Notes: generated by a model from the letters alone, not told the origin. A DNA stretch of 64,000 nt from Glandiceps talaboti (GCF_964340395.1 NC_135551.1:8475379-8539378), one strand, 5' to 3'; shown: positions 11,088 to 23,700, numbered from the stretch's first letter. Made by a program: numbers and translations.

Positions 11088-13562
11088 AAGGGAGCCGTCA
11101 TTATTTATGGCCTGGGGGGGGGGGGTCCGGAGGAATTGTTCTGTAAAATATGGAAATTCGAGTGCCCCCCCCCCCCAATCTTCCTCAAAAAAATCAATGA
11201 CCCCCCCTCCCTGACATCAGAAATTTGGATGACCCCCCCCCCATGTCCCCATATCATTTACACATGAAGTATATATACACTTGTATATCATTGCATACCA
11301 TTACCAGAAAATGTGAATTTATCAAAGGTTCTAAATTTTAGTGATCTGAACTGATGAACTGATAGAAAATAAAAAAGAGAGATCAAGGTCAAGATTCATA
11401 CATATGTTAAAAGTAAGTCAAATTCAAATGACACTAAATCACCTCATGAAGGTAATCATATTGTATACATGTGTGGTATATGAACTACAGGCATTCATCA
11501 CTTGTACTATACATGTGGTGATAACAAGATATTGAGGAGATGTGCACTTGGTTAGTTACTGCAAAATATGTATTGAGATACTGAGTTACTTACAAAATGG
11601 TGACATGGTGGCCATTAATTTTAAAGTGTCATGTGTACTTATTGAAAGCATTCAACCAGGAACCAGCCCTCCTACCACCTCTTTTTACAACCACTGACTC
11701 TGTTGAGATTTGACTCATAATGTTACTTTGTTCATGTTCACTGTCACTACATGTACCATCAAGTTCATGGATCACAACATCATCATCATCACTATTGTCA
11801 CCTGTTTCACTTTCAGTTGATAAAGTAGCTTTTTTAACATTGAGGTATCCACATTTGATTTCCTGAGACAGTCTGCCATGATTGCTTTTATTTTATCATC
11901 TTTCTTTCCTTTTTTACTTAGATGATGATGATCTAAATATTTTTCTAACTCTTTGACTCTCAGTTGTGAAGTTTTCCATTCAGGGAAATATATGTTTAAA
12001 ATGTTTCATATATTTATCACTTGTTATTTATAAAAGTTACATTTATGTATTTCTCATAATTTATATTCAGATGTTGTGTTCATATATAAAAAGAAATATG
12101 GTAAAGAGGTATTTACAGAAGTTTAAAGTGAAAGATTTAAAAAAATGGAAAGCTGGGATGTATTGTTTTTTTTCAAAAACAGACAGGGATTAACATTTTA
12201 GATACACTATAGTATTTGAGCTGGCAATCTTGGTACTCCAATTCAGTCAATTGCATATGTTTTGATGCAGTTAACTAGTTTCACCTAAACAGTGTAGACA
12301 AACACTTGTTTGGCATAAGTGTGCTGTATTGCCTCATCCATTTTGTCAAGGTATTTAAAAAGGCAAATCTTTCAGAAACTGATTCAATATCAACTGCTTC
12401 CCAGTATGGTAACAGCTATAAACACATGGTTAAATTTCCTATAGCTGTCTCATGCCATTTCATGCCATTTCTCATTATTGTATCTAACACACGAGTTTCA
12501 GTCATGTCTCCTTTTATTTTACTCCTTGTAAAACACTGACACTGTCTTGTGCTTTGTTTTTGAGCCTTATAACAATTTAAAACCATGTACCCTGTACATG
12601 TATACCACAGTTACCATGGTCTTGTCATAATACTAATATTAGCAACTAGACTCTTATACACAGCAAACAAAGTTGTCTATCACTTGGTACTTAATTTAAT
12701 CTGTCGGCTATTAACCCTTTCAGTAAAAACTCTCCCGCCATTTTTTTAAGGCAAAATTTCTTGTTAGTCTGCAAGTTTTTTCCATATATCAACTTGATTT
12801 TAGATTGAGAAATATTACTTCCTGATGATGAAGTATTACTACATTTACAAATCGATTACCCGTATTGTTTCATATTCTTCTCCAGTACAGAAAGGGTTAA
12901 GGGAATCCGCAAGAGCAGTGTTTTCTCATTTCTGTGAGATCTTATGCCAGTACATGTACTGCAACAATTCTATCAGGCCAGATGACATCCTACAAAACTG
13001 TGATTCAGGGATTGCATTTTCTATATATTTAGGCAATAATGTACACCCTGCCAGCCGATACTGGGCAAAAGCAACCTTTGCATGACATAATTGTGCGAGG
13101 CGACAGCCAAGTACATTATGGAGTGCAAAGTTTGCTTGAGTCCATTATGGATTAGCAGGGCGTGCATTATTGTTATTATTTTACAGTTTTGCCAATACCA
13201 GTGAATTTGCAGATGGTGAAAATTAAAATTGAATTAAATTTACACAGGGTTTTGGTGCCGATGTATGTCATCTGCAATAATAGTGTACATTATCAGAAAT
13301 AATGTTGTGGGATGACGTCACAAAATTCACTGGAATATAATTTTCAATAATCAGAAATTTTGACAATTTTTGTATTTTCTATACCATATTTTTCATTTAT
13401 CAGAAATTTTGACAATAAAATTGTATTTAGTGTTACAGTTTACTCACCATTTTCGTGTACAGAAGTTTTGTGAACAAATTTTTATGTAGCCCCCCCCCCC
13501 CCCCGGCCATCTCCAATTTTTAAGTGACCCCCCCCCCAGGCCATAAATAATGACGGCTCCTT
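11088..13562. mobile_element. DNA transposon with G-tract TIRs
   Basis: The ends at 11088-11125 and 13533-13562 are inverted copies of GGAGCCGTCATTATTTATGG followed by CCTGG and a G run. Additional C runs lie just inside both ends (11166-11240 and 13490-13545). The element is about 2.47 kb and contains a SAP-like coding relic on the minus strand. I do not recognise the superfamily. The rest of the interior is heavily decayed. Confidence 0.6.
11640..11950 (-). pseudogene. SAP-like domain fragment inside transposon
   Basis: On the minus strand a frame reads WKTSQLRVKELEKYLDHHHL, then KKGKKDDKIKAIMADCLR. This fits a SAP-type helix-turn-helix DNA-binding motif (about 35 residues, L..eL...L, then a Lys-rich second helix). 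After a one-base frame change it continues as an acidic low-complexity stretch (SETGDNSDDDD) and then RGGRRAGSW before a stop. Such SAP-plus-acidic linkers occur in large transposon-encoded proteins. No downstream catalytic domain is recognisable, so the function cannot be stated. Confidence 0.4.
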
Positions 13563-16500
13563 AAACCTAAATGGTTCATTTTTGTATGCCAGTGGTGTTA
13601 CTGATGTATGTACCAATATAACTGACTGTGACTATATAAATCTTTGAACTAGTATTAACTTAGGAAATATTTACTTGTGTCAAAAGTTGATACAATGTTG
13701 GAAATGTAAATTAAATTACCCGCGCACCCAGAGTGGACCTCCATAGAACTCATCGTGTTAAAACAGGTTCGTTGGTGACAATATATTGAGTAATAAAATA
13801 GAACTAAATTACACATACCCCACTTTCATAGTAAACTCCATAACATTCTTTCCCGTTTACGATTTTTCCATGTTGGTGTTTGTCAGGGGTGTACATGTTG
13901 TTTCCTCTTTATGAATATTCTAATATACGTGTACAGAAAATTTCATCACGTTGGCTATAACTTATAAGGTTTACTTCCATGGTCTGAACAATTTGCATCA
14001 CGATCGACCAATAATTCTTTGTACTGTATTAACTTTGTCGATATATTCCATGTAAAATTATTTGCAATGTCCCTTGCAGTTTTTAAGTCATCGGTGTTTT
14101 CAAATAATCATATATTTTAGCAACTTACTGTAATAATGTTTCTCGTCGTTCGGCAAATTCATGGAAACAATATGTTAGTTTGTAGCTGGTGTATCACACA
14201 CGTGACAAGTGCGCACTACAGGTCATTTTGGTCAAACTGTTTACACTGTTCGACACGTGCAACGGAAATTTTGGATAAATTATCAATATTCCTGTAACAA
14301 TGGAAGATATCGTGAATGCTACTACCTCTCCCAAACTATATCCAGCATTTGATTTCAGCATGTGTCAGCGCACTGGATTCGAAAATACGTGCACACGCAT
14401 GTAAGTGACATACATAACTTGGAAACTTTGATTTTGACATTATTTTTCATCGCCGCTCCTTTAATTGATATCGGTACGATGTATATGAAAAGTGCGAGAA
14501 TTTCCTTTAGTTGCCATTATCATGACTATGGAATCTTAGGAAGTGTCAATAAATATACTGTTGCAGTTTTAATGAGAGATTTATGTTCACGTTTTCCAAA
14601 ATTTAGGGCTCATTTTTGAGCCGTGGAAATTGTGTCACATTTATATTATTTGATACAGGTCAAAAGCTAGAGTGACACACAGTTAAGTCGATTTTGAGTT
14701 AGAAATTCAAAGATTATATTCTTATTGTTTTAGAAAGGCTTCTCCAAAATCTCAACGTTTATCACACTTGTACAAAAATGAGCCCTAAACTTCGGAAAAT
14801 GTGAAGATATGTCACTTATTCACACCAAATCCTCGGTGTAGCATCACTTCATGCAAACGCTTTAACATGACATGACTAAAGTTTATCTTACCTAGTTATA
14901 TTCAGGCTGTGAACATCAACGATGAAGGCGATGACTTTCTGGACCGATAAGTATCAATATGCAACAACGTGGATATGTTACAGTGGTGATGTAGCATTGC
15001 GTTATGGCAAGCTGTCATGAGTCATCCCAGTGTATACATGTAGTTGTATCTGTAAAAGTTCATTTCAAGTTGACATGCCATATAAGGGCAGAGCGCCGTG
15101 CATTGTATGGTGTTAGGAGGAACACAAATGAGGTTGTTATTGGATTGTTTTTCCTTCAGTAAGGAAGGAGATGTATTAGGGGGCAAAAGTGTGTGTGTGT
15201 GTGTGTGTCAGTGTCTCTGTGTGTCTGTATCACCATTTTCTAAAAAAAGAAAACGGCTAGATCTATTCGAACAAAATTCGGTAGACGTGTTCCGCTGGGT
15301 AATGGCAAGAACTGTTTAGGTTTTGGTAAACATTGCATGAATACTAATGAGCAATTTGCGTCATTAATGGTTTTCGGTAATTAGGCTATATATCAAGAAT
15401 GAACTTTTCAAATTCAATATAATTTGATACATACATTTGCAATACCTAACCACATCTGTCCTGAAAATATTATTGCTGCAGCTTTCAGTTTCAATATGTT
15501 TTTGGCATATTCCGGTAATTCAATCTATAGGCGACAAAAAAGAAAAGCATTGTTTCTGTTCATGACATGTTGTCTAAATTTGCCGCAAATTTTTTTTTTT
15601 ACATTTTTTAAAATTGATGATTAGCATTGCAGTTGTCTTCACTGAAGTAGCAATTAACGTAGTTAGAGTTATTTTGTGTTTTCCCTGGGATCTACAGACT
15701 GCATTGGCTGGGAAACACAGGAAAAAAGAATATTAAAGTGGGGGTATTTTAGTGATGTGCACGGACTAGTAACAATTCCTTCTTTTGTCTTGGCCTTTAT
15801 TAAAACTCATGCTAGGTGAAAGGTATGGTACAACGTTAACGTTTTATAAAAGCTTCACATTACATGTTGTAGTTGGCCATAAGATCGCATTCATGCTGGA
15901 GAAATCGCTGACATAAGTTTGTATACATGCATGATTAGATTGTCGGTCAAACCAGGTCAGCTTCAACTTCCGGGTGAAATCATCAGCTTTCTACCAGATT
16001 TCTATCAAAATTGAAAATCTTCTCTCTTTTTAAAACATAAACCTTTCGATACTAACGGCGAGTTTGCTGCCAGAACGCGTGCACTTATTTATATGGTGGG
16101 GGGGGGGGGGGGGGTGTTTGAGTCAGGCCTATCAGACTGTTACTGTTGGGTTTATGATACAGTTACTGTTGTTTAAGTTTCTTCAGTGTGGATAATTATA
16201 ATTATTGATATCAAAGATAAAAGTGAGAAGAGCTAAATTAGGTCAAATAAATGCTTTGTTGGAAGCTCATATGTTGAGAGGGGGGAAAAGGGGTGTTGTA
16301 GGAATGACAACATAGATCAATTAACACTAAACGAAAAATCATATTTGACCATGTCTTTCCACCAGGGTAAATGTTGAGCAGAGGATGTGCAAATGTGTTG
16401 AGTATGAGATGAATGTCCACCTTTGCCTTAAGTTAAATGTGAAAAAAGTTTACATATTTAGCAATCTTGTATTGAGGGAAATTTAAGATTAGCATACAAG

Positions 16501-18090
16501 AATAATTTTCAATTGAAAATGAACTTTATGTGTGGCAGATCTAGATATAGGGGACACTCCACACATCGACTGATTTAGAAGGGGTGTGCTAAATTGTACT
16601 AAATTCCTACCAAATTTTAGTCCAACTCGAGTTTAAAAAAACATACACAGATTATAGACCAACTTTATAACACTGCGATGTACTTAAGGATGGATTTGTG
16701 TCAATGTTAGATCAGAGTTAAATGGTCTTATGCCGACCCTCATCCCATACACATCTATTTTACATACTCGTAAATACAAAGAACATGATTAAATTCATTT
16801 AGAATACACATACTTGAACATGTAAATACTCCATGTATATAGTACAATTCGGTATTGAAATAACCCATGTTGCGTAACCTTTCACTTCTTGGTAAACTAA
16901 CGAAGTTGACAGAGTGTATTTTGTTTTTATGAATTTTACATTGCTCCTTGGCTGATACGTCGATGTTATTGATATAGAAGCAGGGATATTGTTGGCATTT
17001 GTGATTTTTGACAATTTAATCAGAAACAGTCTATGCTGCGTGCTCTTTAAGCAGTATTTGGAACGAAACAATTAGGTATAAATGGACCCCCTCAAGTTAG
17101 TGAAAGTTCTTGTTGTGACCCAGACGTAAGATGAGACGATGGCTCGTAACACGTTGGTGAGTGGAGTTCACTCATGAGTCGTTGATGGAAACGTCATGTC
17201 TTATATTTATAACCATAGGGGATGCGAGCTTGTGATATAATGAAAACTAACGCACAAATACACACGTGGACGTGTTTGCACACCTCCCCCTGTTCTCCAA
17301 GAAACCCACAGCCAAAACTCTCAAGTTTTGATCCATGGCATGGACCAGATGTGGTCTTCTTAGATATGCATCCTAAGGGAGATCCTGGCCCTGGGAAACT
17401 CAGCATGATAACATTTCATTGCGTTGCCAATGTTTCCCTTTTAAATATAAAAGAATTATTTTATTTCAGTAAAACTTAAATGCTGGCTGATATTTATTTA
17501 TAACCAGTAACTACATAGAAACATTGCCAAAATTTAGATTTAAAGTTTACTATGACAAATAACATAAATTAGGCAGATACCTGAATTATCTCACATTCTG
17601 CCATGGGTCAGGATACGCTGTGGTCAGCATGGCACTTCCAAAAGTTTATTATACTTATGGCAGATTTTAACTGCCCTATAGACATAACATTTTGTTTATC
17701 CAAATTCAACCAAGAGGGCGTAACTCCTATCTCTTGACATATGTTTTATTTATTTCCCCTTATTTTGGAAATATTACACTCTATCATCTGATTATACATC
17801 TGACACAACATCGTTCAACTTTCTATTGTTTTTTACAGACTTCAAAACAATTGAGACTGATGGGGACGAATAAGAAAAAAGGGGCCTCGAGAGTGATATC
17901 TGTACTATGTTTGAGGTGTAGGATTCCTATATGAACTTAGTAGAGTTATAATGTATGATATATTCTTAACTTCACGTTAGATACACACAATTGTGTTTGG
18001 ATCAGACAAATATTTCGTAAATCCTGCATTTCAGACATGAACATTATGATAAAATCAAACAACACTCACGAAACCGTTTCACGATTATAG
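13563..18090. other. non-coding region with simple repeats
   Basis: No gene is recognised. It contains a (GT)n run at 15190-15210 and a G homopolymer of about 18 at 16097-16115. A conserved-looking stretch lies at 17280-17400, open on both strands, with no family match I can name. Confidence 0.4.
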
Positions 18091-18092
18091 TT

Positions 18093-18098
18093 TTTATT
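18093..18098 (-). terminator. candidate poly(A) signal of the TLR gene
   Basis: AATAAA on the minus strand, about 360 nt beyond the TLR stop codon. No other perfect hexamer was noticed closer. Confidence 0.4.
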
Positions 18099-18455
18099 CT
18101 CTTGAGAAAAACTAATTATTTACATCGTGTGTACATAAAGAAGTGCACTTCTAGATAATAAGAATATCCGGCAATGTACGATTTTCACTGCCAATTGCTT
18201 ATAACGACACTTTCAGTAATGACACGTAACAGTAAGTAATATGTACTAATGTCAACAATGAAGAATATATAAAATACAAACAAATGTGAAAATGAATGAA
18301 AAAAAAGTAGAACTAGAACAAATTTTGTCGTCATACTTGTACATCAAAACAAAATTACTAATTAATATTGCTAGATTAACAAAGCTCGTATTGTTACTTT
18401 GGAATACATAATTATTAGAAAAAGAAAAAGAAAAAAAAACATGTATCAACCAGTC

Positions 18456-21400
18456 TTAATCAGTCAAATCTTTCAGTAATTTTGTCCAGAAAACTTCAAT
18501 TTTCCTCCTATTGTTAGAGTGAGGCCATTCACAGAAAGTCTTTGTGTTGATGTTAAACTTAAGTACTTCTGACATATCACCTTCATCAACTTCTTCTAAA
18601 AGGACAAACAAAATTTTGTTATCCTTCACGTTTTCGTTTAGGAGATGTTGATTTGCATGTTGAAGTTCACGTTCACACCATCGACTTTTGACAAAATTGT
18701 TGGATATGAGAAAGACAACTTTCCTGCTTGTCATCACCGCATCAGAAATATTTGTTAAGATGTATCGTCCACCGCGAAAGTCTCTTTCAGCGATACACAA
18801 TTTCAAATGAGGTGGTCTATCCTCGAGGGTTGGCAGGAGATTGCCATAAACCCATTCTGAATCTTTATGGCTGTAGCACACAAATGCATCGTATTGGTAC
18901 ACTTCTTGCACGTTGTCATCCAACGGAGCATACCCTAACGGATAACGTTGCCTGTACTTTGCCATATGTCTGTACGCTCGGTAGATTAATTTCCATCGTT
19001 TCGTCCACAATGTGACTCCAATAACGACGATTATAATAAATGCTGATGTTGGGGCAAGCACAAGTACATATGCGAAACCCTTCTCACAATGCATTTCCTT
19101 AAAGTTAACAATTGTAAACGGTTTACCTCGTACGTTACTAGGTGCATTACATTGATACGTCTGCCATACAAGTGACCCATCTGTTGTGAATCGTAGAGTG
19201 TTATTGTTCGTCATCCAAGACTGCAATTCAGCCATATTACAATCACAATTTAAAGTATTGTTCTCAAAGTATAAAGCATATAATGACGTCAACTGGAAAG
19301 CTGATGGGTGTAAATATTTAATTTGATTGTGAGATAGATCAATAACCGTCAGCTGTGAATTGAACTCAAATAAATCATTGTCGACAGAGGTGATCTTATT
19401 GAGGGATAGATCGAGTATTTTCAAAGATGTCAAATTCATGAAATAAAATTGACACAATTCTGTTATTCCGGAATTTGAAATATTTAGGTTTTCTACCTGG
19501 ACAAAATCTTGAAAGAACACATGAACATTGTCTCGTTTACATTCAGCTGACCCTTGATCATACAGCGTGTTGCTTAGGTTGACGTATTTCAAAAGTTGTG
19601 TATTTGAAAATCTAATTCTATGTTTATTCAAACGCAGTTTGGAAGAAGACATATCGAGGTTCTCCAATAATGGTACATATACATCCATTGCACATACATC
19701 CTGAATTTGAATAATCATTTGTATCAAAGACGGGAAGGTCATATTGTTCATGCAATAAAATTCTGATACTGTATTTGCCAAGTTTAAAGTTTCCAATCCG
19801 TCACATCCATAGTCATCGACATTTAATTGCATTAGATTACCAGTTGCTATGAACACTCTCGTTGACTCTTGAAAGCAGGCCGAGGTGCTATAAAGGTAAC
19901 TTTTAGACATGTCAAGAAGCGTCGTGTTAGCTGATGGTGGAGAACACTGGCCATTAGGATATGACCCTATTTCTTTATAACCATGCATGTAAATTCGCTC
20001 AAATGGTGTCAAAGTGTTTACTATATCGTAAAAGGCAGCATCATTACTATAACCGATATCAATGATCTTCAAAGAAGTAAGGTTAGGTAGTGCTATTCGT
20101 AGAGATAATTCAAATCGTTCGGGGAGAGGATTCTGATTGGACACATTCAGATAAAACAGATTATGCAAATGTCTAAAGATGTTCCCGTCAATATGGATTA
20201 TCTTGTTGTCACTTAAGTCAAGAAGTTCAAGACTGTCTAACCCAATGAATGTCGATGGGTTGATATTTTCTAATGGAGGATTACTATTGTTAAGATACAA
20301 AGCTTTCAAACCATCAAAACAAGAGAATACATTCACCATTGTGTCTGTATATCCATTGTACAACAGAGTTTCTACTTCGATAGATTTGTTTGTTGTACAG
20401 TTTGGCATCCATTCTATTGGGGCACTAAAGTTTAGCCTGGCGATTGGTGTGTCTGATAGTAAATCTACGATAAACCCCGACATATCGATAGGCAGTTTAT
20501 TATCATGCCAGAACTGTAACGAGAGGGTTTCTATAGAATCGCAATTTCTCTTGGGTATGAGTGTGGATAGTGACGAGCATGGAGCTAAATCACCATAATG
20601 CCAACTGGGAGTATGGTAACCAAATGTAAGCGTTTTCCGATTGAAGCTAAACCTGGTTTGGAATGATTGGAGGTTAGGATAGTTACATAACCAATTACCA
20701 ATACTTCTGCTGTGTTTATGTATTTGAAGTATTTGTGCATTGTCACAGACTCTGTATTTATGACATACTAGTTCTAATGATCTAAGCTCTGTTAAAGTGG
20801 TATGGTCAACAATTGAATTTCGAGGAGAGCCATATGATGTATTGTAATCGCCACCAAGTTTTAAATGATGAAGATGTTCTAACCCATGAAGAGATGTAAC
20901 GTATACCAACGGATTAAATGTCAGATCTAAGAATTTCAAACTAGTTAAATCAATAAACGTAGATCTCCCTATGGACTTAATTCTGTTATATGAGACATTC
21001 AGATGATGGATAAGTGGTAAGCCTTGAAAAGTGTCTTGACGTAGTGCAGGCATAATGTTATGTGACAGGTCCAGGAATGTCAGATGTTTTAAACCTTTAA
21101 ATGTACCAGCACCTATGTTTGATATAAAGTTGTATGAGAAATCCATGTACTCTAAATTGTACAAATTACTAAGGTATGAAGCATTTAAATCTTGGAGTCT
21201 ATTATAAGCGATATTTAATATCTTTAGCCCGAGTATGTGACCTTTGCCATTCTGAGATCCCTGTGTAGTTGACATATGACGTGAATATGTATCTATACAT
21301 TCATAAAACATGCTATTCGATAGATCGAGGCCCTTGAGATGGGGGGTTGAAGCCAGGAAATCTAATTTCACACACCTTCGATTCGGCAGGTTGAATGGGT

Positions 21401-21992
21401 TTATGACATGTTTCCTGAGGTCCAAATATTCTAGTTGATCCAACCCAGTCAACGAACACTTTGATACCTCCAAATCAGAGTGATTAGAAGGAGCTGAATC
21501 AAGAAATTCCTCGAACTGATTTCTAGTTATATCTGGAACTATGCGTAATCTTTTCAAATTTTGCACATATTTGAATGTCCCGCATGGTATTGATAAAATA
21601 AAATTAGACGAAAGGTCTAATTCTTCAAGTTTTCCAAGATTCATGAAACTTTCAGCCGATATGTTCCCAAGATTATTATAGCTGAGGTTCAATTTCTCCA
21701 AATAAGGAAGATGACTAAACGAAGTGTTACTTAATTGGTAAATTAAATTGTTGTGGAGGTTCAACTCTGTAGTTGTATTTGGTAAAAACGGTGGTATTTC
21801 TTGAAGGTGCATGTCTGAACAGTCGAAGTGACTACCGTTTGATCGTGAAAGTGGTCTTGAAAGGCAATATTTAAATGTTGTTTTCCCGGTAGTTGTCATG
21901 ATTGTGATACATATCACAAGAAATATGGACAGGTGGTAAATCAAAGACTTTCTGTCGCCAAAGATAAACACGTGATCTTCTGTTCGAGTCAT
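18456..21992 (-). CDS. Toll-like receptor (LRR-TM-TIR), uninterrupted CDS
   Basis: A complete 1178-residue receptor with no intron in the coding part. Residues 18-34 are a hydrophobic signal sequence after an unusually long charged N-terminus. Cys-rich LRR N-cap residues follow near 43-57. Leucine-rich repeats occupy about 75-910 with many N-glycosylation sites, then an LRR C-cap (CDCNMAELQSW, about 916-970). Residues 973-997 are the transmembrane helix and 1032-1178 a cytoplasmic TIR domain: box 1 YDAFVCYS (1034-1041), box 2 RDFRGGRY (1070-1077) and box 3 with FW at 1168-1169. The family senses microbial or developmental ligands and signals through MyD88-type adaptors. Oddly, the BB-loop Pro-Gly is Gly-Gly here. 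On the minus strand CTCACCTACAG lies just before the ATG, which suggests a 5'UTR intron acceptor. A broken relative lies at 28.6-29.6 kb. Confidence 0.95.
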   Translation of the reverse strand: MTRTEDHVFIFGDRKSLIYHLSIFLVICITIMTTTGKTTFKYCLSRPLSRSNGSHFDCSDMHLQEIPPFLPNTTTELNLHNNLIYQLSNTSFSHLPYLEKLNLSYNNLGNISAESFMNLGKLEELDLSSNFILSIPCGTFKYVQNLKRLRIVPDITRNQFEEFLDSAPSNHSDLEVSKCSLTGLDQLEYLDLRKHVINPFNLPNRRCVKLDFLASTPHLKGLDLSNSMFYECIDTYSRHMSTTQGSQNGKGHILGLKILNIAYNRLQDLNASYLSNLYNLEYMDFSYNFISNIGAGTFKGLKHLTFLDLSHNIMPALRQDTFQGLPLIHHLNVSYNRIKSIGRSTFIDLTSLKFLDLTFNPLVYVTSLHGLEHLHHLKLGGDYNTSYGSPRNSIVDHTTLTELRSLELVCHKYRVCDNAQILQIHKHSRSIGNWLCNYPNLQSFQTRFSFNRKTLTFGYHTPSWHYGDLAPCSSLSTLIPKRNCDSIETLSLQFWHDNKLPIDMSGFIVDLLSDTPIARLNFSAPIEWMPNCTTNKSIEVETLLYNGYTDTMVNVFSCFDGLKALYLNNSNPPLENINPSTFIGLDSLELLDLSDNKIIHIDGNIFRHLHNLFYLNVSNQNPLPERFELSLRIALPNLTSLKIIDIGYSNDAAFYDIVNTLTPFERIYMHGYKEIGSYPNGQCSPPSANTTLLDMSKSYLYSTSACFQESTRVFIATGNLMQLNVDDYGCDGLETLNLANTVSEFYCMNNMTFPSLIQMIIQIQDVCAMDVYVPLLENLDMSSSKLRLNKHRIRFSNTQLLKYVNLSNTLYDQGSAECKRDNVHVFFQDFVQVENLNISNSGITELCQFYFMNLTSLKILDLSLNKITSVDNDLFEFNSQLTVIDLSHNQIKYLHPSAFQLTSLYALYFENNTLNCDCNMAELQSWMTNNNTLRFTTDGSLVWQTYQCNAPSNVRGKPFTIVNFKEMHCEKGFAYVLVLAPTSAFIIIVVIGVTLWTKRWKLIYRAYRHMAKYRQRYPLGYAPLDDNVQEVYQYDAFVCYSHKDSEWVYGNLLPTLEDRPPHLKLCIAERDFRGGRYILTNISDAVMTSRKVVFLISNNFVKSRWCERELQHANQHLLNENVKDNKILFVLLEEVDEGDMSEVLKFNINTKTFCEWPHSNNRRKIEVFWTKLLKDLTD

Positions 21993-22010
21993 ACTTGGAT
22001 GCTGTAGGTG
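21993..22010 (-). promoter_or_regulatory. candidate 5'UTR splice acceptor before the TLR start
   Basis: On the minus strand CCTCTCACCTACAG is a good pyrimidine-rich acceptor 9 nt before the ATG. In the pseudogene copy the AG is changed to AA. This is inferred from sequence only. Confidence 0.45.
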
Positions 22011-23700
22011 AGAGGTAGGTGCTCAGAGCCTTGATGAGTGCCAAGGAGAACCACACGTTAAATTACTGTAACATCTGTAAGAAAAAAAACAGCCATGAAA
22101 ATACACTCCATGTATTAGATGAGAACATAGCGATACAGTGTAACGTTTATCTAAAATCAATAAAGAGGGCTGCCGCGCCGATTCAAGGCAGGCGACCAAT
22201 CTTGCAAATCCTCTCCATGCATATAGGAGGTGACCTCATCCCTCACCCCATCTCACACTCAAAAAAATTATCGTTTGTCCTACATTGAACTATTGATATC
22301 ACCCCTAAATCAATTTGGGACTGCTAAGGGAGATGATGTATAGTAATCGTAACTTGTACGTACACAAATGTATAGGAACTAGATTAACTATGTACATGGA
22401 CATTGAATATACAATATCTAGACACAGGCTAGGCCAGGCACTTTCAGTCACAGTTTTTGCCACATATTATTTCAAAGCGTGTCTCACCCTGAATTGGTTA
22501 TGTTTTATGCGCAATTCAACATGTTCAGGTCATTTGAGGCACAGATTTTAGAGTCAGTCCGTCCAGTAAATGTTAAGGTATTTCAATTTCCATTTCTTAT
22601 GTGTTACGTGTACAGCAACACATGCAAGGTTTCATACACAAGATGACACCATGCAGCTCATGGCGTGCGATATTGAAACGTCATTGCTAACAACACTGTT
22701 GCTTAAAGGTGGCCATAGTGCAGTACTGTGACTCCATGTCATATGCATGGGATTTATCAAGAGACAAAGAGTTTATGTTGTATTTGAATATATTTATGGC
22801 TATTTATTGTTTTTGGTTTTAAATTATTGTATGCAATAAATGTAAATGTATGGAAATTTAAGTACAGCAGCGTGGCTTATGATTTCCTTTAGTTGTTTAC
22901 TATAAGGTGACCCCCCCCCCCCTTCACTTTGTAAAAATGACGACTCTCCTCTTTGCATCTCAAAGTGAGGTGACCCCCTGATTTGCTGAACCGATCGCTC
23001 GCTTAATACTGAATCCAACCTTTTCACCCCTATATATCACTGATATTTGCACACCGATGCAATGCTGCCAATAGCTGAGATACTACATTAATTAAATTGA
23101 AATTACAATACCTAAACTGGCAAAAAAATGTTTTCTAAAAGTGTTAAACGTGAAATTAACGAACAGCACGTTCGAATTTAATGGAGATTTCTACAAACAA
23201 ACGTGTGGTTGTAGTATGGGCTCGACCGCATTCCCAGAGATAGGTGACATCACATTCTACAAACTTGGGGTTCACATCTTCGAAATCTACAATATCACGC
23301 TGGACACGTTTCAAAGATGACATGTTCATTCTATTCTGTGACACACGAACTGAACTTGGCATTCTGAGTAAAATATATTAAACGAAATCCATGCAATATT
23401 TAAATTCCGTTGGTCAGCTAAAAAACGGATGTGGTACATCTTGATCTGATAAATTGCAAAGGTTAGAGATTTAAGCGAACTAAAACATTGGATGTGAAAC
23501 CTCCTACAAAACAAGCACATTCCTATATCTCCATAGACAATCATGACATCAACACCCAGTCCTTAATGGTTAACTAGTCTTATGGAAAAAAATCGAAAAT
23601 TCTCTTCTAAGTCTTTCTCGTTATTTTAGTACGTCACAGCCGGACAAAATGCAATAAGGTACCCGGATGTCAGAAGACGTAAGTAAGTGATAGGTCATAC
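22011..23700. other. TLR upstream region, no gene recognised
   Basis: This region holds the TLR 5' flank and a C-rich run at 22911-22922 within a short repeat-like stretch (22895-22990). I see no exon I can support. Confidence 0.4.

Noticed and set aside
17194-17479. Overlapping open frames on both strands, Pro/Gly-rich
   Set aside because: The stretch is more GC-rich and looks conserved, but neither strand gives a recognisable protein. It could be a repeat fragment.
20179-20598. Plus-strand open frame of 139 codons inside the TLR
   Set aside because: Antisense of LRR coding sequence.
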